This document shows positions 21,801 through 34,750 of a stretch of 64,000 nucleotides of DNA, in pieces. The notes beneath the pieces were generated by a model. The model did not search any database. It was given only the letters and a program-made list of their open reading frames with translations, and was not told the DNA's origin. The position numbers and the translations under genes are program-made. Each line of letters begins with the position of its first letter. The first letter of the stretch is position 1. The DNA comes from Alviniconcha marisindica (Eukaryota; Mollusca; Gastropoda; Provannidae), in assembly GCA_018857735.1 (NCBI GenBank), contig JABMCL010002073.1, positions 2,976,001-3,040,000 of the forward strand, read 5' to 3'.

Positions 21801-24800
21801 CCTGAGTGGGGATGGCTGGAGATAGGAGATTTGAAAACCTGAGTGGGGATGGCTGGAGAGAGGAGATTTGAAAACCTTTAGTGGGGATGGCTGGAGATAG
21901 GAGATTTGAAAACCTGAGTGGGGATGGCTGGAGAGAGGAGATTTGAAAACCTGAGTGGGGATGGCTGGAGAGAGGAGATTTGAAAACCTGAGTGGGGATG
22001 GCTGGAGATAGGAGATTTGAAAACCTAAGTGGGGATGGCTGGAGAGAGGAGATTTGAAAACCTGAGTGGGGATGGCTGGAGAGAGGAGATTTGAAAACCT
22101 GAGTGGGGATGGCTGGAGATAGGAGATTTGAAAACCTGAGTGGGGATGGCTGGAGATAGGAGATTTGAAAACCTAAGTGGGGATGGCTGGAGAGAGAGAT
22201 TTGAAAACCTGAGTGGGGATGGCTGGAGAAAGGAGATTTGAAAACCTGAGTGGGGATGGCTGGAGATAGGAGATTTGAAAACCTGAGTGGGGATGGCTGG
22301 AGAGAGGAGATTTGAAAACCTGAGTGGGAATGGCTGGAGAAACCTGAGGGATGATTTGAAAACCTGAATGAGAATGGCTGGAGAAACCAGAGGGATGATT
22401 TGAAAACCTGAGTGAGAATGGCTGGAGAGGGAAGATTTGAAAACCCAAGTGGGAATGGCTGGAGATGGGGGATTTGAGAAGTTGAGGAGAACTCACTGGT
22501 GTTAAAGGATTAATTATATAACTTTTATAAGTGAAGTTATTCCCATGTAAACCTGCCATGCCACATGCAGTCAACACAGCGACAGTTACGCAAACATACT
22601 AAATATTAAATATTTCAAAAACTATTTGAAATATCTGCTTGAAATTTTGCAGAGTGACTGTTTTCACCAAAATGTTCAGTTTCTGACACATTTTGTTTTC
22701 CTATAAAGAAACCAAAAATATGAGTGGTCCTACCTAATATAAGTGAAGTCCATCTGATAGGGGAAAGAAAGGAAAAGGAAAAACTGAGGTGTTCTGATGA
22801 GGAAAGTTATGCTCTATGCTTATGGGTGTTTTACAGGGTATAGCGCTATATAAGAATTATTATTGCACACTAATGTAAAGCAAACGGGATTTGCATGGTA
22901 TTGGTAGCATCATATTTAGTAAAATGTCACAAAAAATAATTGCAACATTTACTTCTGGCTGTGCAAGTAAAAGATCTCAAAGTGATTGTTATGTTGTCAG
23001 TATAAGAGGGGTGACTGTTACGTTGTCAATATGAGAGGGGCGACTGTTATGTTGTCAGTATGAGAGGGGCGACTGTTATGTTGTCAATATGAGAGGGGTG
23101 ACTGTTATGTTGTCAATATGAGAGGGGCGACTTGTCAATATGAGAGGGGTGACTGTTATGTTGGCAATATGAGAGGGGCGACTGTTATGTTGTCAATGTG
23201 AGAGGGGTGACTGTTATGTTGTCAGTATGAGAGGGGTGACTGTTATGTTGTCAATATGAGGGGTGACATGTTGGCAATATGAGAGGGGTGACTGTTATGT
23301 TGTCAATGTGAGAGGGGTGACTGTTATGTTGTCAGTATGAGAGGGGTGACTGTTATGTTGTCAGTATGAGAGGGGTGACTGTTATGTTGTCAATATGAGA
23401 GGGGTGACTGTTGTCAATATGAGAGGGGTGACTGTTATGTTGTCAATATGAGAAGGGCAGTTTCTTTGGCTTTCTTCGCAAACCTCATAGGTATCTTCTG
23501 TAGGGTTAGAAAGCAGCAGGTAAACACTAGTTGTACCAGGAGTTAGCCTGTGGTTAAGGTTAAGTGTTGGGGCTGCTCACTTTTCCTAGGATCAGCAGTT
23601 CAAATTTCTGACAGCGCTCTACCAGAAATGCAGCACATATGCAGACAGAAATCTGCTTTAATAATCTTATGTCGCGTGCATGTGATCGTGTGTGTGTGTG
23701 TGTGTATTTTACCGTGCTTTGTATGAAAATGTTGATTAATTTGTGTATGTTTTGTTTGTTTATATATACCATTGATTTGTATAAGGGTATGTGCACGTTG
23801 CATGTTTTTCTTTAAGTTATAAAGTGCTTTGAGTCTCTGAAATGCTCCCTAAATTCCCCATTGTTATTATTATTATTTGCACTGCGGTGTGTCTAATTCA
23901 GGCCATCCTGGACCTGTGGGAGATGATGCGCTGCATGACGGACATCCCTTTGTCACCCGTCCAGGGGGCTGTTCCGGCAGCCATCCGTTGCAACAGAGAC
24001 ACGCAGCGCCTCCTGGTGGCCAAAGCAATACACCACTTGGAGTCAACGTAAGTGCAGATAAACCAGCACAAACAGTTGCATTAGGCCAAGAAAAACAAAA
24101 CGATGTGTATGTCAGGCAGCAATTTACGCTTGAGCATAGTTGAACTGCCTTTGAATAATGCAGCAGTAAGAACAGGTTCTTCAAGTGACACAGCACTTGG
24201 TGTGCGTGCAAGTGTGGTAGAATTGCCTTTGAATAATACAGCAGTAAGAACAGATTTTTCATGCAACACGGCACCAGGTGTCTAAGTAAGTGTGGTAGAA
24301 TTGCCTTGGAATAATACAGCAGTAAGAACATGTTTTTCATGCAACACAACACCTGGTCTCTAAGCAAGTGTGGTATTCCATTGTGGAGGTGGTTGTGAAT
24401 GTACAGGCAACAGCTGTTGTGTTGCAGTTTGTGTCACACCTTGGATCAAGCGTAAGTGCAGATAAACCAGCACAAGTAAGTGTTGCATTGCCAAGAAAAA
24501 GTAAAACGATTTCATGCAGGCAGCAGGTGTTAGTAGCATGTTGAATGCCTTTGAATAATCAGCAGTAAGAACAGGTTCTTCATGCACACGGCACTTGGTG
24601 TGCTGAAGTGTGGTAGAATTGCCTTTGAATAATACAGCAGTAAGAACAGATTTTTCATGCAACACGGCACCAGGTGTCTAAGTAAGTGTGGTAGAATTGC
24701 CTTGGAATAATACAGCAGTAAGAACAGTTTTTCATGCAACACACCAGTCATTTGATCCTTGGAATAATCGTAAGAACAGTTTTTCAGCCAGCAAGTGTGG

Positions 24801-26856
24801 TCCTTTGGGGGTGCTTGGAATGTACAGAAGGGAACAGCTGTTGTGTTGCAGTGTCAATCCACAGGGGGGGGAGGCCTTGTGAATTACAGCATGACAGCTG
24901 TTGTTTGCCATTCTGTCATTTCATCAGGCGTGGTGTGGAGGGTGCATGTGAATGTACAGATGACAGCTGTTGTGTTGCAGCTTCTGTCATTTCATCAGGC
25001 AGTGGTGTGGAGGTGCATGTGAATGTACAGATGACAGCTGTTGTGTTGCAGTTTCTGTCATTTCATCAGGCAGTGGTGTGGAGGTGCATGTGAATGTACA
25101 GATGACAGCTGTTGTGTTGCAGCTTCTGTCATTTCATCAGGCAGTGGTCTGGAGGTGCATGTGAATGTACAGATGACAGCTGTTGTGTTGCAGCTTCTGT
25201 CAGTTCCTGAAGGAGCTGGTGTACAAGAACCCCGAGCAAGCCCAGCTGGGGGGTGTGCCTGGAACCTACCACCTTGTGCACAGCTACCTGAAGCTGCACC
25301 TGCCCTCTTTCGCCGTCACGGCTGAGGTCTGCGCTGCTTGACGTCACTTTAGTTCAACGGTTGTCGTTAAGCTGTAATGTGGTTTTAGTCGGTTGTTTGG
25401 AGTGACCTTTCTGACCTTAGTACAGTGGGATTGGCAGGTGCTGAGAAAGCCCAGACACAATGCGCTTAAAAATAGCTGTCACTTTAGTTTCAGCGGGTGT
25501 CATTAAACTGTAATGTGGTTTTAGTGGGTTGTTTGGAGTGACCTTTCTGACCTTACTACAGTGGGATTGGCAGGTGCTGAGAAAGCCCAGACATAATGCG
25601 CTTAAAAGTAGCTGTCACTTTAGTTCAGCGGGTGTCATTAAACTGTAATGTGGTTTTAGTGGGTTGTTTGGAGTGACCTTTCTGACCTTACTACAGTGGG
25701 ATTGGCAGGTGCTGAGAAAGCCCAGACACAACACGCTTAAAAGTGGCCGGTGGTACTTTGACAAAAAGCCAAAATGATGAGCAGGCTGTACCTCTTGCAG
25801 TTAAAAGATTATGGGCACATTAAATAAGCACTGATTCTGTTTATAAATGAAAACATTGCATCAGCCAGCTGTTGTAGCAACATTAACAGAGAATTAGAAG
25901 GGACCTAGGTGTTTCACATCGATAAATGCAGGCCAGTTTATGATGACGCTGAGTGGATGTGAGCAGTAGGCAAGTGTGCTGCACTGTTGGGTGTATGCAT
26001 GCAGTAACACTGTTTCTGAGGCATGTTGTAACAATGTGAGCTGACGTGGGGATGTGTCTATGTTCCTACAGCTCTCTGTTTGCACCTCGCCTACTTAAGT
26101 CCTAAGCAGAGTCCCACACCTTGTGGGAACGTAACCTTATGTATGTGGCTTTGCATGAAGCTACATGTTGCATGGTTGTATGGTGTACACAGAATGCGCT
26201 GAGATGGCAGCAGTTTCATGTGGCACCAGCCATGCCAGCGCTGTAAGTACACCACTTCGGTGGATAGTCAAAAATGTGCTATAAAAAGCTATTCACTCAT
26301 GCAGAACTATATGCGAGCACAGTAAGTCTGCTCGAGAGCAGAGAATATGATAATATAAAAGAGATCAACAAAAACAAGGTTGTATTTTTTAATTTTTAAT
26401 TGCTGTTTCATTAATATGTCTGCTGTTTTCTGCCATTTCAAGGGTGTGTTTGGTTTTTCATCAGATTCATACTGGCTTGACTGCTAAATCAAGAATATAT
26501 AAAATCTGTATACTGTTAGAATAACACAGCAGTATTCAGTGCATAGGACTCACTCACTTAACCCTTTTCCTGCCCTGAGAATATTATATATATGAAGTTG
26601 TTTGCAGAGCTTTTCCTATTTACTTATGTGACACCATGCGACAGCCTGCTTCTTTTTCTTCTTCCTTGTTCCCCTTTCCTGGAGGTTCACTCCAGACTCC
26701 CAAATGAAGGATCCTGCTTAAATTCCAATATTATTTGGAGAAACCGATCAGAGACGATGGTCTGCAGTTTGTGCTAGACTGCAAGCTGGACTTTGAATTG
26801 TTTGAGAGACAGCAAGTGTGTGTGTTTCTGTGGGGATGTTTTTCACTGGATGTCTG

Positions 26857-26918
<62 letters not shown>

Positions 26919-29900
26919 CACAGGACGATCTGTTGGACGGTCAGCCCATCTGGGCCCTGGTCTATTACTGTCTTCGCTGTGGTGACAAGAAAGCTGCCCA
27001 GCAAGTCATTGACAAAGTCAGGTAGGTCCCATAGGAAGAAAAAAAAAGGAGTTTGTGTATGTGTGTGGCATTGTGGAGAGAGAGAGATTGCATGTGTGTG
27101 TGTGTGCCTGTTTGTGTGTATTATATGTCTGTATGTGTGTGGATGTGTGCATGCATGTGTCACATTGTGCGTGTGCTTTCAATTACATGGAATTTCCACA
27201 GAAAAGGACCCAAAGACACTATTTCTAATTGCTAGGGGGTAAAAGCCTTCCAGGCACAGAAATTAAGATTCTCCACAACGAAGAAAATTGCACCCCTTAC
27301 AAAGTGAGGAGCCCCAAAGCTTACATTAGTACACAAAAAGTGGTTTAATAAATCACTAATACTAATGGATGGCTCTTACAGTTACACAGCACAGTTTTTA
27401 CAGCTGACAAAAACTCACTGCATTTTCACATGTCATTCACACACGTGTAGACACGTGTATATTTACATAATCTATACTTGTACAAATGGTCTAATTGGGT
27501 TTGTGAAAAGGCCTGTCCAAGCAGGAAACGTGCAGAGCAATGCTGAAAGGTACTTAACCCCTTCACTGCCCCAGCCTGTAAAATGTCCGGGCTGAATGAT
27601 TCACGGACGCGCCTGCAAACAGTGTATTTTCAGGTTTTCTGGTCCAGTAACATCTATTTTCAGTGCTATGCATTTTGATGGAGATCCTTCATATGCCGGT
27701 GTGAAAAAAAAGACAAAAAAAAAGACAAAAAGGCTCAGGAGTTTCAAATTTTGCACTTTTATGGGTAATTTTCAAATGACATGGCAGTGAAGGGGTTAAG
27801 ATGGTTGATAAAAATGTTGGTCAATAAAAGGTTCTCTTGCATTTGACTGTACATGTTTGAGAAAGGTATAAAACATGATTATAATGACTGCTGTTCAGCC
27901 TGTTTATTATTTGTTTCAATTGGTTGAAAATTGTGTATAGTATGTATATAATAGTCTCAAGACAAGGTTTTACACTGCAGAAGGACTTTAATTATTGTCA
28001 CTGTTGGTCTGCTGTTAGCGACAAGTTGGGGGAGTTCCCTGGCTACTTTCACGAGTACGTCAACGACCCCCAGCACAGACTGAGTGAGACCAACAGCAAG
28101 AAGATCAAGATGCTGTACCACTGGGTCAAAAAGGAGCAGGATGCTTTCAAGAGGTGGGTTTCATGCTTCTGTCGCACTTACAATGGTTGCTCCAATAGTC
28201 CAAAGTGTTGGTGGACAGAATACATGTGTCTATTGTCTACTTTTTTTTTTTTTTTTTTTTTTGCTAAGCACATCCTTGTGGTGTCTTCTATGTTTTTGTT
28301 TTGTTTTTTTGTCTTTAATTTTTAATTTTTATTTGCCTGGATCAGAGGGGAAAGAAAGAAGCGCTTGATGATCTTTCTTGAATGGAAGAGAAAGGGCCAT
28401 CAGCAGGCAGATGAGCATCAGAACTGTTTCAAAGACAGTGCTGCAGAACATTCTCAAAGCACCTAGATGCCATTTTGAACTGAACTGACCCTTTTTCTTT
28501 TTGGCACTGATGGTGGGTAACCTTAATTTGATAACAGAAGCGAGATGCCCATGATGGCGAACATGATTTTTCATCATGGACAGAAAAATGTGTTTTTTGT
28601 TTCACCAGGAGGACTAAAATATGCCAGTGATAAACTCGACTGCAAAAATATCCGTAAATCTTTCTCTTCCTATGTGTTCAACATTGAAAACCTGGTTCTA
28701 GTGCTGTTGATGACCTGTGACACATTTTGTGGTGTTTTCCTTCCTGTTCCAGAGCTGTGTATTGTGTAGTGGGTCAGTGCGACCCTAACGAAGACCATTC
28801 AGAGATCTCAGACAAAATTGATGACTACCTGTGGCTGAAGTTGTCGCAGCTGGAGTTTGGTGCAGACAGTGCCTCTCAGGAGGCTCTTCCCATGGAACGA
28901 TCCCAGAAAGTCACTTCACAGGAGACCCTCACCTTGGAACGGTTCCAGAAACTTCTGTATGAGGATTATGGTAACTTACTTTTGTTTGTTTTAATACATG
29001 GAAAACGGTGGCTGTGTATATTTCACTGAACTGTTATTGGAGAAATGTTACTGCTAGGTTTGATACTGTCTGGAGTTTTGCTTCTTTGCCCATAATGCAG
29101 AAAAAATGAAGAGTAGTCTTATTTTGTTGAAGTGCCAGGACTTGTGTAGGTGGATGCTATGTGGGTTTTACTGCGCATTGCTGCGGGTGCGTTGTTATGT
29201 TCGCGTGGGGTGTGTTTATTCATTTTGCCAGGGAACCTGTTCACTGTCAGTGCATTAAAACACTCAAGACATACCCAGTAAGAAAGGGAACTTTCCCTGT
29301 TGATCATTTCCAAGAGAGTGGTATGGATGACTGCACCCTGAAAGGATAAAATTGGGCTTTTGTACTTACCAGGCCAACACTGAACTATTTCAAAGAAAAT
29401 TGGGCATACTGTTAAGAGGTTCGGTGAAATGCATATTTACAGTTTGTTTGTTTTTCCTGTGCTTGGATATTATCTCGGTTTGGGATTTGCCTGCGATTAG
29501 GCCAGCACTAAACTATTTCAAGGAAAACACTGGGTAGATTTCTTCGAAGTTCAGTGGAGAGCATGATTATGGAGGTTTCCAGTACTACAAAATCATTTCA
29601 GTCTGAAGTGAACTGCATTGAAATGAAGTGGTCTGATCAGATTGACGCTGAAGTGAACTTCTCTGGTGTGAACTGCGGTGGTCTCTCTAAATCGGACTGA
29701 ACCGCTCTGATATGACCCAATCCAGTCTGATCTGGTCTGGTCTGGGCTGGTCCACCAAATTGAACTGGACTAATGTGGTGAGGTGTGCGGTGGTCCAACT
29801 GTCTGCGTATAATAATTATGCGTGCGGTGATTTTCAGGTGAGAGCCATTTCCAGGGCTACCAGAACCCCATGCTGTACACACAGGTGCTCGTGCTCACCA

Positions 29901-30297
29901 GCCAGTTTGAGGCTGCCATCGAGTTCCTGTCGCGGGTGGAACACCTGAGGCACCACGCCGTGCACATGGCGCTTGTGCTCTTTGAGCTGAACCTGCTGTT
30001 CCTGCCCTCTTCCTGCCAGGCTCCTCTGTGTGAGTACCGGACGAGTCCCGGAGTGCGAGTTAAGGGGAGGTGTGTGCCCATGCACACCAGGTGTGATTGT
30101 GAGTGTGTCAGGTGTTTGTAGCTCGCTGGTTATGTAGTGATTAGTGTTGTACAGCTTTGGACTCAGAGTCAGAGTGGGTAAGCTGTTTGTGAAGGTGTGG
30201 AATAGACGTGTGTGCCTATGGTTTTAGGGAGAAAAAAAGCCCTGAAACATTTCTTGTCCTACAAACATGCACTTGTGTATGCACACACACACACACA

Positions 30298-30336
<39 letters not shown>

Positions 30337-33300
30337 TGCACATCATGTACCCCCCCCACCCCCCCAACCCCCCTGTATGCATGCACATCATGTACTCACC
30401 CTCACCTACCTACCCCCACATGCACACCCATACACATGTACCTGCACCACAACCACCCATGCGTGCGCACACACGCACATCATGTACCTGAACCACCACC
30501 ACCCATGCATGCACACACATGCACATCATGTACCTGCATATGTACTCTCACCAACGCATGCACATCATGTATCTACACCCCCCTCCCATGCATGCACACA
30601 CATGCACATCATGTACCCACACCACCACCTCCCATGCATGCACCTCATGTACCTGCGTCTCTTACCCATTGCATGCATGTACATCATATACCTGCACCCT
30701 CCACCTCCCCTGCTTGCACACACATGCACATCATGTACCCCCACCCCCACCCTTGCACACACATGCACATCATGTACCCCCACCCCCCCCTTGCACACAC
30801 ATGTACATCATGTACCCACACCCCACACCCCCAACCCTTGCACACACATGTACATCATGTACCCCCACCCCCCCACCCCCACCCTTGATATGTACATGAT
30901 GTACCCACACCCTCCATCCGCTTGCACATGTACTTGCACATCAGGTACGGCCCCCCCCCCCCCACCTTGCACACACATCCACATCATGTACCCGCACCTC
31001 ACACACTCACCACCCTAACATGCATGCACACACATGATGAGCCATGAGTTTGCGCATGCATTTTCCCAACAAATAGGAAAAAATTGAGGAAAAAGGGCCC
31101 CTTGGGGTTTATGGGGGCCTTTCAGTGACAAAAGCATAGCGAGTCTGCTCCAGAGCGGAGAATAGCGCTACATAAAAGTGATCATCGTCATCATCAGTGA
31201 AACAGGACCTTGCTTGGGTTGTGCAGTAAGCCAAGAGGCCATGAACGTTCAGTGACAAAAGCATAGCCAGTCTGCTCCAGAGCGGAGAATAGCGCTACAT
31301 AAAAGTGATCATCGTCATCATCAGTGAAACAGGACCTTGATTGGGTTGTGCAGTAAGCCAAGAGGCTGCGGACCCGCCATGTCTGCGACGTCTCAACATC
31401 GCACGCCTCATCATGATGTACACACGCAAGTTCGAGGCGACAGATGCTCGAGAAGCTCTGCAGTACTTTTTCTTCCTGAGGTGAGCTTGGCCAGAGCTGG
31501 TAAGCAAATGGCCCTCAGCCTTGCAGTTTTTTGTTTTCTTTTTTTAGAGAAAATTTATTTTAGCCACTGGCATCGTGTTGGTAAGCAAATGCCCCTCAAC
31601 CTTGCAGTTTTTTGTTTTCTTTTTTTAGAGAAAAGTTATTTTAGCCACTGGCATCGTGTTGGTAAGCAAATAGCCCTCAACCTTGCAGTTTTGTGTGTTG
31701 TTTTAGAGAAAAGTTATTTTAGCCACTGGCATCATGTTGGTAAGCAAATGGCTCTCAACCTTGCAGTTTTTGTGTGTTGTTTTAGAGAAAAGTTATTTTA
31801 GCCACTGGCATTGTGTTGGTAAGCAAATGGCCCTTGCAGTTTGTGTGTGTGTTTTTAGAGAAAAGTTATTTTAGCCATTGGCATCATGTTGGTAAGCAGA
31901 TACCCCTCAACCTTGCAGTTTTTAGCTTTTGTTTTTGTTTTTGTGGAGAAAACTTATATGCCATTGGCATCATGTTGGTTGTAAGCAAATGCCCCTCAAA
32001 CTTGCAGTTTTTGTGGGTTTTTTTTTTAGAGAAAAGTTATATGCCGTTGGCATCATGTTGGTAAGCAAAGGTTCATTTGCATTCTCAACCTTGAAGTTTA
32101 TAGCCCTCAACCTTGCAGTTTGTTGTTGTTGTTGTTGAGAAAAGTGGATTTAGCCATTGGCATCCCTGTACATTGGTAAGCAAAGTTCCTTTACACTCTG
32201 CTTATGGGCTGTGTTGGTGAATGAATGACAGTTTCTTCTCACTCTCCACACTGCCTCTTGCCTCTACAGGAAGCTGAAGACGGCAAATGGTGACAACATG
32301 TTCCAGTCATGTGTCAGTGAGCTGGTGCTGGAGACGCGGGAGGTGAGGATGCTTTTGATTGGTGCATTCAGTTCGTGCCAGTGAAAATGGTGCATTCAGT
32401 TTGTGCCAGTGAAAATGGTGCATTCAGTTTGTGCCAGTGAAAACGGTGCATTCAGTTTGTGCCAGTGAAAATGGTGCATTCAGTTTGTGCCAGTGAAAAT
32501 GGTGCATTCAGTTTGTGCCCGTGAAAATAGATCAGCTGGTGCTGGAGACGCGGGAGGTGAGGATGCTTTTGATTGGTGCATTCAGTCCGTGCCAGTGAAA
32601 ATGGTGCATTCAGTTCGTGCCAGTGAAAATGGTGCATTCAGTTTGCGGCAGTGAAATGGTGCATTCAGTTTGTGTTAGTGAAAATAGATCAGTGCTGATG
32701 TTGACTTTAATTTTATTTTTATAGTGCCATTCTGCACTCTCAAGCAGACTCACTGCGCTTGCATGTGATTAAAGTTTTCTGCTTGAGTGACTAGCTTTTT
32801 TCTAGTGCATTTTTTACTATCCACCAAAGTGGTGTACTTACATTGCTGACATGGCTGCTAACAGCTACTGGCCTTTACCTCTTTGCATGGGCGGTTTGGG
32901 TGATCTGGACCCATTTTCACCCTGATGCAATCTGTGACCTGGACCCATTTTCACCCTGATGCAATCTGTGACCTGGACCCATTTTCACCCTGATGCAATC
33001 TGTGACCTGGACCCATTTTCACCCTGATGCAGTCTGACCTGGACCCATTTTCATCCTGATGCAATCTGTGACCTGGACCCATTTTCACCCTGATGCAGTC
33101 TGTTACCTGGACCCATTTTCATCCTGATGCAATCTGTGACCTGGACCCATTTTCACACTGATGCAATCTGTTACCTGGACCCATTTTCACCCTGATGCAA
33201 TCTGTGACCTGGACCTATTTTCACCCTGATGCAATCTGTGACCTGGACCCATTTTCACCCTGATGCAGTCTGACCTGGACCCATTTTCATCCTGATGCAA

Positions 33301-34708
33301 TCTGTGACGGACCCATTTTCACCCTGATGCAATCTGTGACCTGGACCCATTTTCACCCTGATGCAGTCTGTGACCTAGACCCATTTTCACCCTGATACAA
33401 TCTGTGACCTGGACCCATTTTCACCCTGATGCAATCTGTGACCTGGACCCATTTTCACCCTGATGCAGATCTGTGACCTGGACCCATTTTCACCCTGATG
33501 CAATCTGTGACCTGGACCCATTTTCACCCTGATGCTATCTGTGACCTGGACCCATTTTCACCCTGATGCAATCTGTGACCTGGACCCATTTTCACCCTGA
33601 TGCAATCTGTGACCTGGACCCATTTTCACCCTGATGCAGTCTGACCTGGACCCATTTTCATCCTGATGCAATCTGTGACCTGGACCCATTTTCACCCTGA
33701 TGCAATCTGTGACCTGGACCCATTTTCACCCTGATACAATGGGTGTAGTTCACAAGGCATTGTTGAAACCCCCAAACCCATTGTTAATGCCACAGTTAAA
33801 AATTGTGCTCTCCTGTTTTGAAAGCACACACACATGCACATCATGACCCCCACCCCCACCCCACCCCCAGCATGCATGCACATCATGTACTCACACCCAC
33901 CCACCTACCCCCAAGCATGCACTTACATGCGCATCATGTGCCCCACCCACCTACTCCTGCATGCATGTACATCATGTGTTAACTACTTTCTTATTTCTCT
34001 TTCAATTTTTTTTATTCATAAACAGGAGTGTATTTTACATGGCTTCCTTTTCTGTTGTCTTTCAGTTTGAAATGTTGCTGGGAAGGCTAGAGAGAGATGG
34101 AACACGACGGGTATGTGATATTACTAGGCAACTGATTTGCTCATACATATATTTATTTTTATAGGTCAAAGGGATCTTTGTTGAATGATCTGTCTTGATG
34201 AGCAGTCATTCTTTTAAAGCCCTGACCTCAGAAATGTATTTGAATTAAGAAAGTAAATGTTGCTTGGCCATCAAAATTAGTGAATGCAGATTGAGAGAAA
34301 GGGGGCATATGTCTAAGAGTGTGTATGTGCGTGGGTTTCATGACTTAGAATAATTGAGATATGTTCTTTGTTGTGCGATTGAACGACAGCTTTAATTTCC
34401 CGCTGGGATGAATAAAGTATATTGTTATTGTTAAAATAAACTCATCCATAACAGAAATTCTCTTTGAAGAGCAAAGTTAGAAGGGAAATAAGTGGAGAGA
34501 TGTACGAAAATACCTGGTGTGTACAGTGCTAAGCAAACATGTTTTGCTGCTGCTTGACAATGTCCTTCTCGGAGTCATTGAGTAACGACTCAATGCCTGT
34601 GATCAGCAGCATTACACAGAGGTTCACTTGTTGTTTGTTAATGTTAGCCTCCAGCTGTGGACTGTTCATGGCCATGTAGCGTAAAAACTTGAAAGTAAGT
34701 GTGAGTGA

Positions 34709-34750
<42 letters not shown>

